This document shows, piece by piece, positions 27,534 to 36,620 of a stretch of 64,000 bases of DNA. Position numbers and translations under genes: made by a program. The notes under the pieces were generated by a model. The model saw only the letters and a program-made list of their open reading frames with translations, was not told the origin of the DNA and searched no databases. The stretch's first letter is position 1, and the number at the start of each line of letters is the position of its first letter. Origin of the DNA: Azospira inquinata. Lineage in GTDB: Bacteria; Pseudomonadota; Gammaproteobacteria; Burkholderiales; Rhodocyclaceae. The DNA lies in the NCBI RefSeq assembly GCF_018905915.1, contig NZ_CP064782.1, forward strand, positions 1,550,001 through 1,614,000, written 5' to 3'.

Positions 27534-28946
27534 TCATCCTTTTAACACTTGCAGCAGCACATGCAAATCATGGTTTAGCTCGTTGTCCTTGACCCGCAGG
27601 CCGTCGATGGTGCGTACGGCGTGCAGGACGGTGGTGTGGTCCCGGCCCCCGAAGGCTTCCCCGATCATGGGATAGCTGTGGGGGGTGAGGTCCTTGGCCA
27701 ACCACATGGCCACCTGGCGTGGCCGGGCAATGGCCCGGGTGCGCTTTTTGGAATACAGGTCCGCCACCTTGATTTTGTAATACTCGGCCACGGTCTTCTG
27801 GATGTTTTCCACCGTGATCTGCCGGTTGAAGGCGCCGATGACGTCCTTTAGGGCGTCTTTGGCCAAATCCAGGGCAATTTGCCGACCGTGGAAGATGGAA
27901 TAGGCCAACACTTTTTTCAAGGCCCCTTCCAGTTCCCGCACATTGGAGCGCAGGTGCTTGGCGATGAAGAAGGCCACTTCGTCGTCCAGGGCCACCCCTT
28001 CCGCTTCCGCCTTCTTCTTCAGAATGGCCACCCGCATTTCCGTTTCCGGGGGCTCGATCTGTACGGTAAGGCCCCAGTCGAAGCGGGTGATCAGCCGGTC
28101 TTCCAGACCCGAAATGTCTTTCGGGTAGGTATCGCAGGTGATGATGATCTGTTTCTTGGCCTCAATCAGGGCGTTGAAGGCGTAGAAAAACTCTTCCTGG
28201 GTGCGGTTTTTGCCGTTGAAAAACTGCACGTCATCTACCAGCAGCACATCCAGGGATTTGTAATAGCGCTTGAAGACATCGAAGGCCTTCTGCTGGTAGG
28301 CCCGCACCACGTCCGAGTAATAGTCCTCGGCGTGCACGTAGCGCACCACCTTTTCCGGATGCTGACGTAGGATGTGGTTGCCGATGGCGTGGATCAAGTG
28401 GGTCTTGCCCAGGCCCACGCCGCCGTATACGAAGAGGGGGTTGTAGGACACCCCCGGGTTCTGGGCCACCTGCATAGCGGCCGCCCGGGCCAGGTCATTG
28501 GCCTTGCCCACCACCAGATTGTCGAAGGTGAAGGTGGGAATGAGTCGGGTTTTTTCGTAGCTGCCGTTGCGCTTTTCCGCCGGGGGCGGGGCCACGGGGG
28601 CCGCTACCTGGGGCGCCGGGGCGGCCCCTTGGGCGGGAGCGCCACCGGGAATAGCCATGCGGGGGGCGCTGGGGGCTTGCACCGGGGACACATTGACCCG
28701 CCGGTCCCCCACGCCCAGGGTAATGCTCACCGGGGCTTCAAAAAAGCTCCGCCCCAGTTCTTCAATACGGGAAAAATAGCGTTCCTTCACCCATTTCAGA
28801 ATGAAGCCGTTGGGAGCCAGGAGGCGCAGACCGTTTTCCGGGTGCTCTTCCCCTTCCAGACGCAGGGGTTTAATCCAGGTGTTGAATTGCTGCGGCGGCA
28901 GTTCTTGTTCGAACTGGCTGAGGCAGGATAACCAGAAGCTGCTCAT
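27534..28946 (-). CDS. dnaA: Chromosomal replication initiator DnaA
   Basis: A 470-residue initiator. Domain I (about residues 1-85) begins with [21 protein letters not shown] Pro/Ala-rich linker is domain II (about 90-135), the AAA+ domain III has Walker [10 protein letters not shown] and Walker [10 protein letters not shown], and the C-terminal DNA-binding domain IV carries the [11 protein letters not shown] signature. It binds DnaA boxes and melts oriC. It is read leftwards while rpmH is read rightwards, with the origin gap between them. Confidence 0.99.
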   Translation of the reverse strand: MSSFWLSCLSQFEQELPPQQFNTWIKPLRLEGEEHPENGLRLLAPNGFILKWVKERYFSRIEELGRSFFEAPVSITLGVGDRRVNVSPVQAPSAPRMAIPGGAPAQGAAPAPQVAAPVAPPPAEKRNGSYEKTRLIPTFTFDNLVVGKANDLARAAAMQVAQNPGVSYNPLFVYGGVGLGKTHLIHAIGNHILRQHPEKVVRYVHAEDYYSDVVRAYQQKAFDVFKRYYKSLDVLLVDDVQFFNGKNRTQEEFFYAFNALIEAKKQIIITCDTYPKDISGLEDRLITRFDWGLTVQIEPPETEMRVAILKKKAEAEGVALDDEVAFFIAKHLRSNVRELEGALKKVLAYSIFHGRQIALDLAKDALKDVIGAFNRQITVENIQKTVAEYYKIKVADLYSKKRTRAIARPRQVAMWLAKDLTPHSYPMIGEAFGGRDHTTVLHAVRTIDGLRVKDNELNHDLHVLLQVLKG

Positions 28947-29302
28947 ACCTTACCAAGAAAGACTTTGCGCCCGCCCGAAGGGGGCACAAAGGTTACGGCT
29001 GTGAATAAGTGTTTCCGTCACTGGAGGGGTTGGAGAACCGGCTTCAGTTATGCACAGGTGGAAAAGTCCGTGGATGGAAACAAAAAAAGCCTACTGATCA
29101 ATAGGCTGGCGCATTATTATGCTTTGCAGTTGGGGGGGGCGGGGAAGCGCTGAAAAGCCCTGCCGGCGCCGAAGTCAGGGCCCATTTTAACCCGTCCGGG
29201 ACGACTTATCCACAGGCCGGAGGAAATTCTTGGGTTGACAGGGAGGGCGGGCTCCGGTCTAATTGCGCGTTTATCTTTCCATAAGCATCAAGGACTTAAA
29301 CC
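28947..29302. other. Probable chromosomal origin oriC (dnaA-rpmH gap)
   Basis: The gap between divergent dnaA and rpmH holds at least three DnaA boxes: TTATTCACA on the minus strand (29000-29008), TTATGCACA (29048-29056) and the exact consensus TTATCCACA (29206-29214). An AT-richer stretch (about 29080-29130) contains a hairpin GCCTA...TAGGC with GATC in the loop and could be the unwinding region. Gene directions on both sides point away from here, as expected of an origin. The rpmH promoter occupies the right end. Confidence 0.8.
29235..29263 (+). promoter_or_regulatory. Sigma-70 promoter of rpmH
   Basis: TTGACA (29235-29240) and TCTAAT (29258-29263) are separated by 17 bases. The -35 box is perfect and the -10 box matches 4 of 6. 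It stands 40 bases before the rpmH ATG and likely drives rpmH-rnpA-yidD-yidC. Confidence 0.8.
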
Positions 29303-29437
29303 ATGAAACGCACCTTCCAACCGTCCGTTGTGCGTCGCAAACGTACCCATGGCTTTCTGGTTCGCATGAAGACCCGTGGTGGTCGCGCCGTGATTCGTGC
29401 CCGTCGCGCCAAGGGCCGTCATCGTCTGGCCGTTTGA
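29303..29437 (+). CDS. rpmH: 50S ribosomal protein L34
   Basis: A 44-residue, very basic protein matching L34 from end to end: [18 protein letters not shown] at the start and a [15 protein letters not shown] tail, with the usual family length. It is a structural protein of the large ribosomal subunit. It is the first gene right of the origin, 32 bases ahead of rnpA, in the conserved rpmH-rnpA-yidD-yidC order. It starts 40 bases after the strong promoter. Confidence 0.98.
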   Translation: MKRTFQPSVVRRKRTHGFLVRMKTRGGRAVIRARRAKGRHRLAV

Positions 29438-29469
29438 GCCAACAGCCCGGTAACGGGATAGGGAGAGGC

Positions 29470-29922
29470 ATGAGCCTGACCCACCACCCGTTTCCCAAGC
29501 AGTATCGCCTGACCAAAACGGATGAATTTTCATCCGTTTTTGGTTTTCGGCGGGCCATCAAGAGTACCTATTTCCTGCTGCATTGGCGTGAGCCCGGCCC
29601 GGAAGGGGAGGTTCTGCCTGATCGGGGCCCCCGTCTGGGTGTGGTGGTGGGAAAGAAACAGGCCCGTTTCGCCCATGACCGGAATCTGGTCAAACGCCTC
29701 ACCCGGGAAGCTTTTCGCCTGCGCCGTCCGGATCTGCCCCCGGTGGATATGATTTTGCGCCTGGGCGTTTCCCTGGATAAGGCCAGCCCCCGTCCGAACC
29801 GGCGCCAATTGGCCGGTGAGATTGTCAGCTTGCTGGAACGTTTGTCCCGTAAGCTGTCCGGCGGCGGTCTGGGACCCGGTACGCCCTCTCCCCGTTTTCC
29901 CCGCAAAGGGGCGCCGGGATGA
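29470..29922 (+). CDS. rnpA: Ribonuclease P protein component
   Basis: A 150-residue basic protein. It has the RnpA features [15 protein letters not shown] near residue 10, [20 protein letters not shown] block near 58 and the family RNR-equivalent [12 protein letters not shown] near 75. It assists the RNase P RNA in cutting 5' leaders from tRNA precursors. The start at MSLTHHPF is 32 bases after rpmH, with GGGAGAGG before it. Its 3' end overlaps the yidD start by 4 bases (ATGA). The C-terminal tail after residue 125 is Gly/Pro-rich and longer than in E. coli. Confidence 0.95.
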   Translation: MSLTHHPFPKQYRLTKTDEFSSVFGFRRAIKSTYFLLHWREPGPEGEVLPDRGPRLGVVVGKKQARFAHDRNLVKRLTREAFRLRRPDLPPVDMILRLGVSLDKASPRPNRRQLAGEIVSLLERLSRKLSGGGLGPGTPSPRFPRKGAPG

Positions 29923-30146
29923 AGTGGCGGTCCTGGGTTATCGCGCCTTTTCTTGGCTTAATCCGCCTCTATCAATATACAATCAGCCCCTTTCTCGGCC
30001 ACAATTGCCGCTTTGTGCCGAGCTGTTCCGAATATACCGCCGAGGCCCTGAAGAAATACGGGGTGTTCAAGGGCCTCTGGCTGGGACTTAAGCGCCTGGG
30101 CCGCTGCCATCCGTGGCACCCGGGCGGACACGACCCCGTGCCCTGA
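29919..30146 (+). CDS. yidD: Membrane protein insertion efficiency factor YidD
   Basis: A 75-residue protein with the family's conserved Cys blocks: [17 protein letters not shown] (about residues 28-44) and [10 protein letters not shown] (about 61-70). The N-terminus has a short hydrophobic, amphipathic stretch. It supports YidC-dependent insertion of membrane proteins. It overlaps rnpA by 4 bases and lies 22 bases before yidC, the usual position. Confidence 0.97.
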   Translation: MKWRSWVIAPFLGLIRLYQYTISPFLGHNCRFVPSCSEYTAEALKKYGVFKGLWLGLKRLGRCHPWHPGGHDPVP

Positions 30147-30168
30147 GACCTTTAAGGATAGGCCGTTC

Positions 30169-31839
30169 ATGGACAATCGACGCCTGATTCTGCTCTTCAT
30201 CTTTCTCTTCTCCAGCTACCTGTTGTGGAACGAGTGGGTGAAGTTCAATCATCCCCAACCCGTGGTCGCCAATGGCGCCCCGGCCACCAGCACTGCCGCC
30301 AATGGCGCTGTGCCCACTCCCTCGGCGACTCTGCCAGCGGCGGCTGTGCCTGGCGCTACCGCGTCCAACCCGGCTGCTCCCGTCGCGGGTCAAACCGTGA
30401 CGGTGAAAACCGACCTGGTGAATGCGGACATTTCCACCCTGGGTGGGGATCTGGTGCAGATGACCCTGCGCAACTACCAGGGCACCACGGACAAGAGCCA
30501 ACCCTTCACCCTGTTCGGTGCCAACCACCGCTATGCGGCCCAGACCGGCCTGATCGGGGACAACCTGCCCAATCACAAGAGCCTCTTCAAGCTCCTGCCC
30601 GGTCCTCTGGACATGGGCACGGGGAACGAACTGAAGGTGGCCCTGGAAGCGGACACGCCGGATGGGGTCAAGGTGGTGAAGACCTACACCTTCCACCGGG
30701 GCACCTATCTGGTGGATGTGGGCTACGACATCGTCAATGGCAGCACCCATCCCCTCAATACCCATGCCTATTTCCAACTGCTGCGGGATGACAAATCCCC
30801 CGGCGGCGAACCTCGCATGGTGAATACCTATACGGGCCCGGCCTTCTATACGGAAAGCGACAAGTACCACAAGGTGAGCTTCTCCGATGTGGATAAGGGC
30901 AAGGCCAAGCTGCCCCAGCCGGGTACGGATGGCTGGGTGGCCATGGTGCAGCACTATTTCGTCTCCGCCTGGGTGCCCCGGGACAAGACGCCTCGGGAAT
31001 TTTTCCTGCGTAACGTGACGCCGGCCCAGAATGGCCAGCCCGGCACCTACGCCGCCGGAGTGATCGTGCCCGTGAGCCCGGTGGCGCCTGGGGCCAAGAC
31101 CAGCATTGATGTGCCCCTGTTCGCCGGTCCCCAGATCCAGTCCGAACTGGAAAAGGTGGCCCCGGGTCTGAATCTGGTGGTGGATTACGGCTGGCTGACC
31201 ATCATTGCCTCCCCCATTTTCTGGGCCCTGGAATGGATCCACAAGGCGGTGGGCAACTGGGGCTGGGCCATCGTGGTCCTGACCGTGCTCATCAAGCTCA
31301 TTTTCTTCCCCCTCTCGGCCGCTTCCTACAAGTCCATGGCCAAGATGCGGCAGATCACGCCCCGCTTGCAGCACATCAAGGAACACTTTGCCGATGACCG
31401 GCAACGCATGAACCAGGAGATGATGGAGCTGTACCGCAAGGAAAAGATCAATCCCCTGGGGGGCTGTCTGCCCATCGTCATCCAGATTCCGGTCTTCATC
31501 GCCCTGTACTGGGTGCTTCTGGGGGCGGTGGAAATGCGTAACGCCCCCTGGATCGGCTGGATTACCGATCTGTCCACAGCGGACCCCTACTACGTGCTGC
31601 CGGTGATTATGATGATCAGCATGTTCATCCAGACCCGGCTCAATCCCACGCCGCCGGACCCCATGCAGGCCAAGATGATGATGATCATGCCCATGATTTT
31701 CGGTGTCATGTTCTTCTTCTTCCCCGCCGGTCTGGTGCTCTACTGGGTGGTGAATAACATCCTCTCCATTGCCCAGCAATGGCAGATCACCCGGATGATC
31801 GGAGCGGCCAGCGCGGCGGCGAACGACGCCAAGGCCTAA
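30169..31839 (+). CDS. yidC: Membrane protein insertase YidC
   Basis: A 556-residue inner-membrane insertase of the long gram-negative type. The first transmembrane helix is at about residues 5-22. A large periplasmic beta domain follows (about 60-340), after a Pro/Ala linker. The core of five helices begins near IIASPIFWALEWIHKAVGNWG (shown here only in part: SPIFWALEWIHK) and includes NPLGGCLPIVIQIPVFIALYW (NPLGGCLP). It inserts proteins such as subunit c of the ATP synthase encoded downstream. Family length and gene order agree. Confidence 0.97.
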   Translation: MDNRRLILLFIFLFSSYLLWNEWVKFNHPQPVVANGAPATSTAANGAVPTPSATLPAAAVPGATASNPAAPVAGQTVTVKTDLVNADISTLGGDLVQMTLRNYQGTTDKSQPFTLFGANHRYAAQTGLIGDNLPNHKSLFKLLPGPLDMGTGNELKVALEADTPDGVKVVKTYTFHRGTYLVDVGYDIVNGSTHPLNTHAYFQLLRDDKSPGGEPRMVNTYTGPAFYTESDKYHKVSFSDVDKGKAKLPQPGTDGWVAMVQHYFVSAWVPRDKTPREFFLRNVTPAQNGQPGTYAAGVIVPVSPVAPGAKTSIDVPLFAGPQIQSELEKVAPGLNLVVDYGWLTIIASPIFWALEWIHKAVGNWGWAIVVLTVLIKLIFFPLSAASYKSMAKMRQITPRLQHIKEHFADDRQRMNQEMMELYRKEKINPLGGCLPIVIQIPVFIALYWVLLGAVEMRNAPWIGWITDLSTADPYYVLPVIMMISMFIQTRLNPTPPDPMQAKMMMIMPMIFGVMFFFFPAGLVLYWVVNNILSIAQQWQITRMIGAASAAANDAKA

Positions 31840-31861
31840 GGTTTCCTCCGGAACTCATTCA

Positions 31862-31893
31862 AGGGCGGCTTGCGGGCCGCCCAATTTATTTGT
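31862..31893 (+). terminator. Weak hairpin between yidC and mnmE
   Basis: GGGCGGC and GCCGCCC form a stem (31864-31870 and 31876-31882) followed by a loose T-rich tail, AATTTATTTG. It could attenuate read-through from yidC into mnmE; the tail is too weak for a full terminator. Confidence 0.45.
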
Positions 31894-31902
31894 TAGCTGC
31901 CC

Positions 31903-33240
31903 ATGGCTCCCACCCAAGACATCATTGCCGCCGTTGCCACCGCTCCCGGTCGGGGCGGCATTGGCGTGGTGCGTATTTCCGGCCCGGCCCTGGCCGATTA
32001 CGGCCAGCAACTTCTTGGCCAGTTGCCCCAGCCCCGCATGGCCACCCTGGTGGATTTCCCCGATGGGGCGGGGGCGGTGATTGACCAGGGGCTGGCCCTC
32101 TACTTCCCCGCTCCCCACTCCTTCACTGGGGAAGATGTACTGGAACTCCAGGGCCATGGGGGCCCGGTGGTGCTGCAACTGCTCCTGGCCCGGTGCCTGG
32201 ATCTGGGGGCCCGCCTGGCCGAACCGGGGGAATTTACCCGGCGGGCCTTCCTCAACGGCAAGCTGGACCTGGCCCAGGCCGAAGCCGTGGCCGACCTTAT
32301 CGACGCCAGCACTCAGGCGGCGGCCCGCAGCGCCGTGCGTTCCCTGCAAGGGGAGTTTTCCCGGGAAATCCACAGCCTCAAGGATGAGCTGGTGGAACTG
32401 CGGGCGTTGACCGAAGCTACCCTGGACTTTCCCGAAGAAGAAATCGACTTTCTCCAATCCGCCAACGCCTTTGGCCGTCTGGATGCCCTGCAAGCCCGTC
32501 TGGACGGCCTCTTCGCCCGGGCCCACCAGGGCAAGCTGCTCCAGGGCGGTCTCCACGTGGTGCTGGCGGGGCGCCCCAATGTGGGCAAGTCCAGCCTGCT
32601 CAACGCCTTGGCGGGGGACGAACTGGCCATTGTGACCCCGGTGGCCGGAACCACCCGGGACGTGGTGCGGGGTAGCCTGCAAATTAACGGCATTCCCCTC
32701 CACATCATCGACACCGCCGGCCTCCGGGAAACGGAGGACGAGGTGGAACGCCTGGGCATTGCCCGGACCTGGAAGGAAATCGAGCAGGCCGACGTGGTGG
32801 TGCTGCTTCAGGGCCCCGATGCCGAACCGGAAGGGGCGGCCCTGGCGGAACGCCTACCTGCCCATCTGCCCCGCCTCACGGTGCATAACAAAATCGACCT
32901 GAGCGGCGCTCCGGCGGCCCGGGAAACGGGGCCGGACGGCCAGGTCAGCCTGTACCTCTCGGCCAAGACCGGCGCCGGGATGGACCTGCTCAAGGAAGAA
33001 TTGCTGCGGATAGCGGGCTGGCACCAGGCGGAGGACGTGTTTATCGCCCGGGAGCGCCATCTGCGCGCCCTGTCCCAGGCCCGGGACCATGTGGCCGCAG
33101 CCCGGGCCCGCTTGCCCGCTCTGGAGCTATTTGCTGAGGAATTGCGCCTGGCCCAGGGCGCCCTGGGGGAAATCACCGGGGAGTTCAGCGCGGACGACCT
33201 GCTGGGGGAAATCTTCGGCCGCTTCTGTATCGGAAAATAG
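31903..33240 (+). CDS. mnmE: tRNA uridine-5-carboxymethylaminomethyl GTPase MnmE
   Basis: A 445-residue GTPase. The N-terminal tetrahydrofolate-binding domain begins with [22 protein letters not shown] (here [14 protein letters not shown]). A central helical region carries an inserted G domain, with P-loop GRPNVGKSS near residue 225, DTAG near 268 and NKID near 328. The C-terminal FCIGK supplies the catalytic Cys. With MnmG, encoded at 38.5 kb in this window, it modifies the wobble uridine of several tRNAs. It ends the rightward cluster before a terminator and tRNA-Asn. Confidence 0.98.
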   Translation: MAPTQDIIAAVATAPGRGGIGVVRISGPALADYGQQLLGQLPQPRMATLVDFPDGAGAVIDQGLALYFPAPHSFTGEDVLELQGHGGPVVLQLLLARCLDLGARLAEPGEFTRRAFLNGKLDLAQAEAVADLIDASTQAAARSAVRSLQGEFSREIHSLKDELVELRALTEATLDFPEEEIDFLQSANAFGRLDALQARLDGLFARAHQGKLLQGGLHVVLAGRPNVGKSSLLNALAGDELAIVTPVAGTTRDVVRGSLQINGIPLHIIDTAGLRETEDEVERLGIARTWKEIEQADVVVLLQGPDAEPEGAALAERLPAHLPRLTVHNKIDLSGAPAARETGPDGQVSLYLSAKTGAGMDLLKEELLRIAGWHQAEDVFIARERHLRALSQARDHVAAARARLPALELFAEELRLAQGALGEITGEFSADDLLGEIFGRFCIGK

Positions 33241-33315
33241 CGTCGCCCCTGTTCCCACCCCTGGGTTGGTCGCGGGGGAAAAGGGAAAAAATCCCGTAGA
33301 AACAAGCAGAAAATG

Positions 33316-33343
33316 AAAAAGCCCGCGAAAAGCGGGCTTTTTT
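33316..33343. terminator. Bidirectional terminator between mnmE and tRNA-Asn
   Basis: The stem GCCCGC/GCGGGC with a GAAAA loop has an A-run on the left and a T-run on the right. It ends both the mnmE transcript and the opposing tRNA-Asn transcript. Confidence 0.92.
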
Positions 33344-33348
33344 GAATT

Positions 33349-33424
33349 TGGCTCCCCGACCTGGGCTCGAACCAGGGACCTGCGGATTAACAGTCCGTCG
33401 CTCTACCGACTGAGCTATCGGGGA
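33349..33424 (-). tRNA. tRNA-Asn(GTT)
   Basis: A 76-base tRNA on the minus strand with CCA encoded. The acceptor stem TCCCCGA/TCGGGGA, D-arm AGCTCAGTCGGTAGAGC, anticodon loop CTGTTAAT with anticodon GTT, and T-arm GGTTCGAGCC are all complete. The anticodon reads Asn codons AAC and AAU. Confidence 0.98.
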
Positions 33425-33435
33425 ATAGGTCGCGC

Positions 33436-33464
33436 ATTATATAGGTGGTTTTCGGTTTAGGCAA
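33436..33464 (-). promoter_or_regulatory. Promoter of tRNA-Asn
   Basis: On the minus strand TTGCCT (33464-33459) and a perfect TATAAT (33441-33436) are separated by 17 bases. The -10 box ends 12 bases before the tRNA 5' end. A GC-rich discriminator, GCGCGACC, follows, typical of stringently controlled stable-RNA promoters. Confidence 0.8.
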
Positions 33465-33681
33465 AGACTTTTTGCAAAATAGTTCCGGAAAGGGGATTCG
33501 GTGGGGAGGCGGGGCCTGTCCTCCTGGCCCGGGGACGGCGGAGCCGGGCCTTTCTGGTGTTGGGGGAGGGGGCGGGGGGAACCGGGATTTTGGTACGGAT
33601 TGTGCATTGATTTGGCCGTGGCCCGGGGCTTTCCACCCAGTGGGGTGGCGGGGTCCGGGTCGGACACGATGGAGGTGGATC

Positions 33682-34647
33682 ATGACGGGCACGGAGCGGC
33701 GTATTTCTCTGGCGGAATCCAGGACCATTTACGATGTGGCCCAGATCGAACGGGCCATGGAAGATCCCAACACGGCGCGCAATGAATCCCTGTGCGGCCT
33801 CTACGAAAAAATGAAGCAGAAGGGCGGCGCCCGCTACCTGATTCGGCCCTCGGGCCCGGACCAGTTGGATGGCCTCTACGATAGCTGCCCTAATTTCAGG
33901 GCGGTGCTGGACGACCTGCGCAAATACGTGGCCCTGGCGGTGGCGGGCAACGAGCCCATGAGCTTTACCCCCATCCTGCTCCTGGGGGAGCCGGGGGTGG
34001 GCAAGACCCATTTTGCCAAAGCCCTGGCCCAGGCCCTGGGCACGGGCTACGAGTTCGTGGCCATGAGTTCTCTCACCGCCGGCTGGATATTGTCCGGTGC
34101 CTCTTCCCAATGGAACAACGCCAAGCCGGGCAAGGTGGCCCAGACCCTGGTCCATGGGGATTTCGCCAATCCGGTGCTGGTACTGGATGAGGTGGATAAG
34201 GCGGGAGGCGACAGCCGCTACGATCCCTACGGCTCCCTCTATGGCCTGCTGGAGCCGGACACGGCCCGCCACTTCAAGGACGAGTTCGTGGAAGTGGATA
34301 TGGACGCCTCCCATCTGCTCTGGGTGTCCACGGCCAACGACGAGCGCCAGCTGCCCGAGCCCATCCTGAGCCGCATGAACGTCTATGAGATTCCCCGGCC
34401 CGACCCGGCGGCCGCCCGGGTGATTGCCGCCCGCCTCTACCAGGATCTGTTGGAGGAGCACGACTGGGCGTTTGCCGAGGAGCTGGAGGAGGCCTCCCTG
34501 GAAGTAATGGCTGGCCTGCCGCCCCGGGAAATGCGCAAGGCCCTGCTGGCGGCCTTTGGCAATGCCTTGCTGGACGGACGTCGGGCCCTACAGGTGCGGG
34601 ATTTCGAGGCCGCCCGGCCGGGCCGTGCCCGGAAAATCGGCTTCTAG
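33682..34647 (+). CDS. AAA+ ATPase resembling the Lon ATPase core
   Basis: A 321-residue single AAA+ protein. Walker A GEPGVGKTH (about residues 98-106), Walker B VLVLDEVDK (about 167-175), a sensor-1 block STANDERQLPEPILSRMN with the arginine finger, and a C-terminal lid helical domain are all present. The spacing resembles the ATPase core of Lon, but neither the Lon protease domain nor its N-terminal substrate domain is present. GGAGGT precedes the ATG; an upstream in-frame extension is low-complexity and rejected. It stands alone between tRNA-Asn and the methyltransferase gene. Its partner and substrate are unknown. Confidence 0.82.
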   Translation: MTGTERRISLAESRTIYDVAQIERAMEDPNTARNESLCGLYEKMKQKGGARYLIRPSGPDQLDGLYDSCPNFRAVLDDLRKYVALAVAGNEPMSFTPILLLGEPGVGKTHFAKALAQALGTGYEFVAMSSLTAGWILSGASSQWNNAKPGKVAQTLVHGDFANPVLVLDEVDKAGGDSRYDPYGSLYGLLEPDTARHFKDEFVEVDMDASHLLWVSTANDERQLPEPILSRMNVYEIPRPDPAAARVIAARLYQDLLEEHDWAFAEELEEASLEVMAGLPPREMRKALLAAFGNALLDGRRALQVRDFEAARPGRARKIGF

Positions 34648-34705
34648 GCCGGGGCACCGGAAGAGGGGGCTTGGGGCATAATCGGGTTCCCCCTCCGGAG
34701 GCGCC

Positions 34706-35482
34706 ATGGCCTGGAATCCCGATCAATACCTGCAATTTGCCTCCCAGCGGCTGCGTCCTGCCCGGGACCTGCTGGGGGCGATTTTTCTGGAGCGGCCCCG
34801 GCATATCACTGACCTGGGCTGTGGCCCGGGCAATGTGACCGCCCTGCTGCACGCCCGCTGGCCTGAAGCCGCCCTGGTGGGGGTGGATCGGGACCCGGCC
34901 ATGCTGGCCCGGGCTCGGCAGGATTACCCGGCCCTGGAATGGCGCCAGGGCGATGCCGCCACCTGGGTGCCAGACGGGCCCCAGGATTTGATCTTCTCCA
35001 ACGCCGCCCTCCACTGGCTGGGGGGCCACGACCGCTTATTTCCCCGGCTCATGGACTGCCTTGCCCCGGGGGGCGTGCTGGCGGTGCAGATGCCCGCCAA
35101 TTTTCAGGCCCCGTCCCACGCTCTGATTCGGGCCCTGGCTGCCCGGCCTCCCTGGGCTGATCTCCTGGCCGGGGCGGCCATGGGCGCGGTGGCTGAGGTG
35201 GAGGATTATTACCGGCTCCTGGCCCCCCTCTCCGGGCACCTGGAGCTGTGGACCAGCGAATACTGGCAGGCCCTGGAAGGCGCCAATCCGGTGCTGGGCT
35301 GGCTGCAAGGCACCACCCTGGTGCCCTATCTGGCGCCCCTGGACCCGGCGGGGCGTCAGGCCTTCCTGGGGGCTCTAGGCGACGAACTGGCCCGGGCCTA
35401 TCCCCCGGATGGGGCCGGGGTCACCCTCTATCCCTTCCGCCGTCTCTTCCTGGTGGCCTACAAGCCCGGGACTCCGGCATGA
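34706..35482 (+). CDS. tam: Trans-aconitate 2-methyltransferase-like SAM methyltransferase
   Basis: A 258-residue class I methyltransferase. It begins WNPDQYLQFASQRLRPARDLL and has motif I, DLGCGPGNVTALL (about residues 36-48), then GVDRDPAML with the SAM-ribose acid. The N-terminal block and the LGCGPGN region closely resemble E. coli Tam, which methylates trans-aconitate in the cytoplasm. It overlaps the next gene by ATGA. Specificity is inferred from N-terminal likeness only. Confidence 0.8.
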   Translation: MAWNPDQYLQFASQRLRPARDLLGAIFLERPRHITDLGCGPGNVTALLHARWPEAALVGVDRDPAMLARARQDYPALEWRQGDAATWVPDGPQDLIFSNAALHWLGGHDRLFPRLMDCLAPGGVLAVQMPANFQAPSHALIRALAARPPWADLLAGAAMGAVAEVEDYYRLLAPLSGHLELWTSEYWQALEGANPVLGWLQGTTLVPYLAPLDPAGRQAFLGALGDELARAYPPDGAGVTLYPFRRLFLVAYKPGTPA

Positions 35483-36282
35483 GCCTGGGGGTGGATGTCT
35501 GGGACCCGGCGATGGCTTGGGGGCCCCTGGTGATCCTGTTTATCGCCTCCGGATTTGCCGGGTATGTGGATGCGGTGGTGGGGGGGGGCGGCTTGGTGCA
35601 GATTCCCGCCCTGTTTTCCGTGCTCCCCGGAGAAGCCCCGGCCACCCTGTTCGGCACCAACAAAATCGCCAGTGTGGTGGGCACGGGCAACGCTGCCTGG
35701 CGCTACGCCCGGCAGGTGGCCATGCCGTGGCGGGCCACCCTGGCGGCGGCCCTGGCCGCCTTCTGCCTAGCCTACCTGGGGGCGGCTGCCGTGGCCTGGT
35801 TGCCGCGCCAGGCCCTGCGCCCGGTGATGCTCCTGCTGCTTCTGGGGGCGGCGGTCTACACCTTCCGGCGCAAGGACTTCGGCCTGGAGCATCGCCCCGG
35901 ACTGGCGGGAAATCGGGAGCTGTTCTGGGCCCTGGCCCTGGGGGGCGGCATTGGCTTTTACGACGGCTTTTTCGGGCCGGGGACCGGAAGTTTTCTGGTG
36001 TTCCTCTTCATCCGGGGATTCGGCTTTGACTTTCTCCATGCCTCGGCGGCGGCCAAGGTGGTCAATGTGGCCACCAATCTGGCGGCCCTGGCCTATTTTG
36101 TGCCCCATGGCCATTTTCTTGCCCTGCCTGCCCTGTTGATGGCGGTGGGGAATGTGGCCGGTTCGGTGGCTGGAACCCGGATGGCTTTGGCCCGGGGCAG
36201 CGGCTTCGTGCGCCGGGTGTTTTTGGGGGTGTTGGTGGTGCTTATCGGCAAATTTGCCTGGGATACCTGGTGGCTTTTTTAA
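35479..36282 (+). CDS. TSUP-family sulfite/anion exporter (TauE/SafE)
   Basis: A 267-residue inner-membrane protein with about eight hydrophobic helices in two similar halves. Each half starts with a Gly-rich turn: GYVDAVVGGGGLVQIPAL (about residues 25-42) and GFYDGFFGPGTGSFLVF (about 160-176). These are hallmark repeats of the TauE/SafE family, which moves sulfite, sulfoacetate or other organic anions. The substrate is not indicated. It is translationally coupled to the methyltransferase gene by ATGA. Confidence 0.88.
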   Translation: MSLGVDVWDPAMAWGPLVILFIASGFAGYVDAVVGGGGLVQIPALFSVLPGEAPATLFGTNKIASVVGTGNAAWRYARQVAMPWRATLAAALAAFCLAYLGAAAVAWLPRQALRPVMLLLLLGAAVYTFRRKDFGLEHRPGLAGNRELFWALALGGGIGFYDGFFGPGTGSFLVFLFIRGFGFDFLHASAAAKVVNVATNLAALAYFVPHGHFLALPALLMAVGNVAGSVAGTRMALARGSGFVRRVFLGVLVVLIGKFAWDTWWLF

Positions 36283-36620
36283 GGCGCTAGGGCAGGGTGG
36301 GGCAGAGAATGGCCAAGGCTTGATCGGCGGGGTTGCGCCCCAGCCTAAAGGGGGTATGATCCGCAGCCATTCGTCGTGGTGCAGGGCAACAAACGGGGCC
36401 GGAAAACGGCTCAAAAAGCCAGGAAATACCGGGGTTTTGGCTTTTTGCCCAGACCGCTGTTTCCCAGCGGCGGAGCAAGAATTTTCCCGCGTCCTTCCTA
36501 GAAGGGGCCGGGAGTCAGCAATGCGTTTCAGCCTCAATTCGGCGGCCAGCAGTAGGGCCGCCATTTTTTTGTCCGGAATTTGCCCGGACGCCCGTTTCTG
36601 ACCGCCGCTGGGGGCGGGAA
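36283..36620 (+). other. Intergenic stretch with hairpins, possible small RNA
   Basis: No protein gene is convincing in this 338-base gap. It holds a long-loop hairpin AAAAAGCCA...TGGCTTTTT (36413-36446) and a strong terminator-like hairpin further right. A TATGAT box at 36354-36359, with a poor -35, could start a short transcript of about 200 bases that would end at that hairpin. Confidence 0.35.
36541..36570 (+). terminator. Rho-independent terminator in the gap after the TSUP gene
   Basis: The stem GGCGGCC/GGCCGCC with an 8-base loop is followed by A and seven T residues. It lies 259 bases past the TSUP stop and points rightwards, away from the opposing minus-strand gene. It ends either read-through or an unrecognised small RNA. 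Confidence 0.75.
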
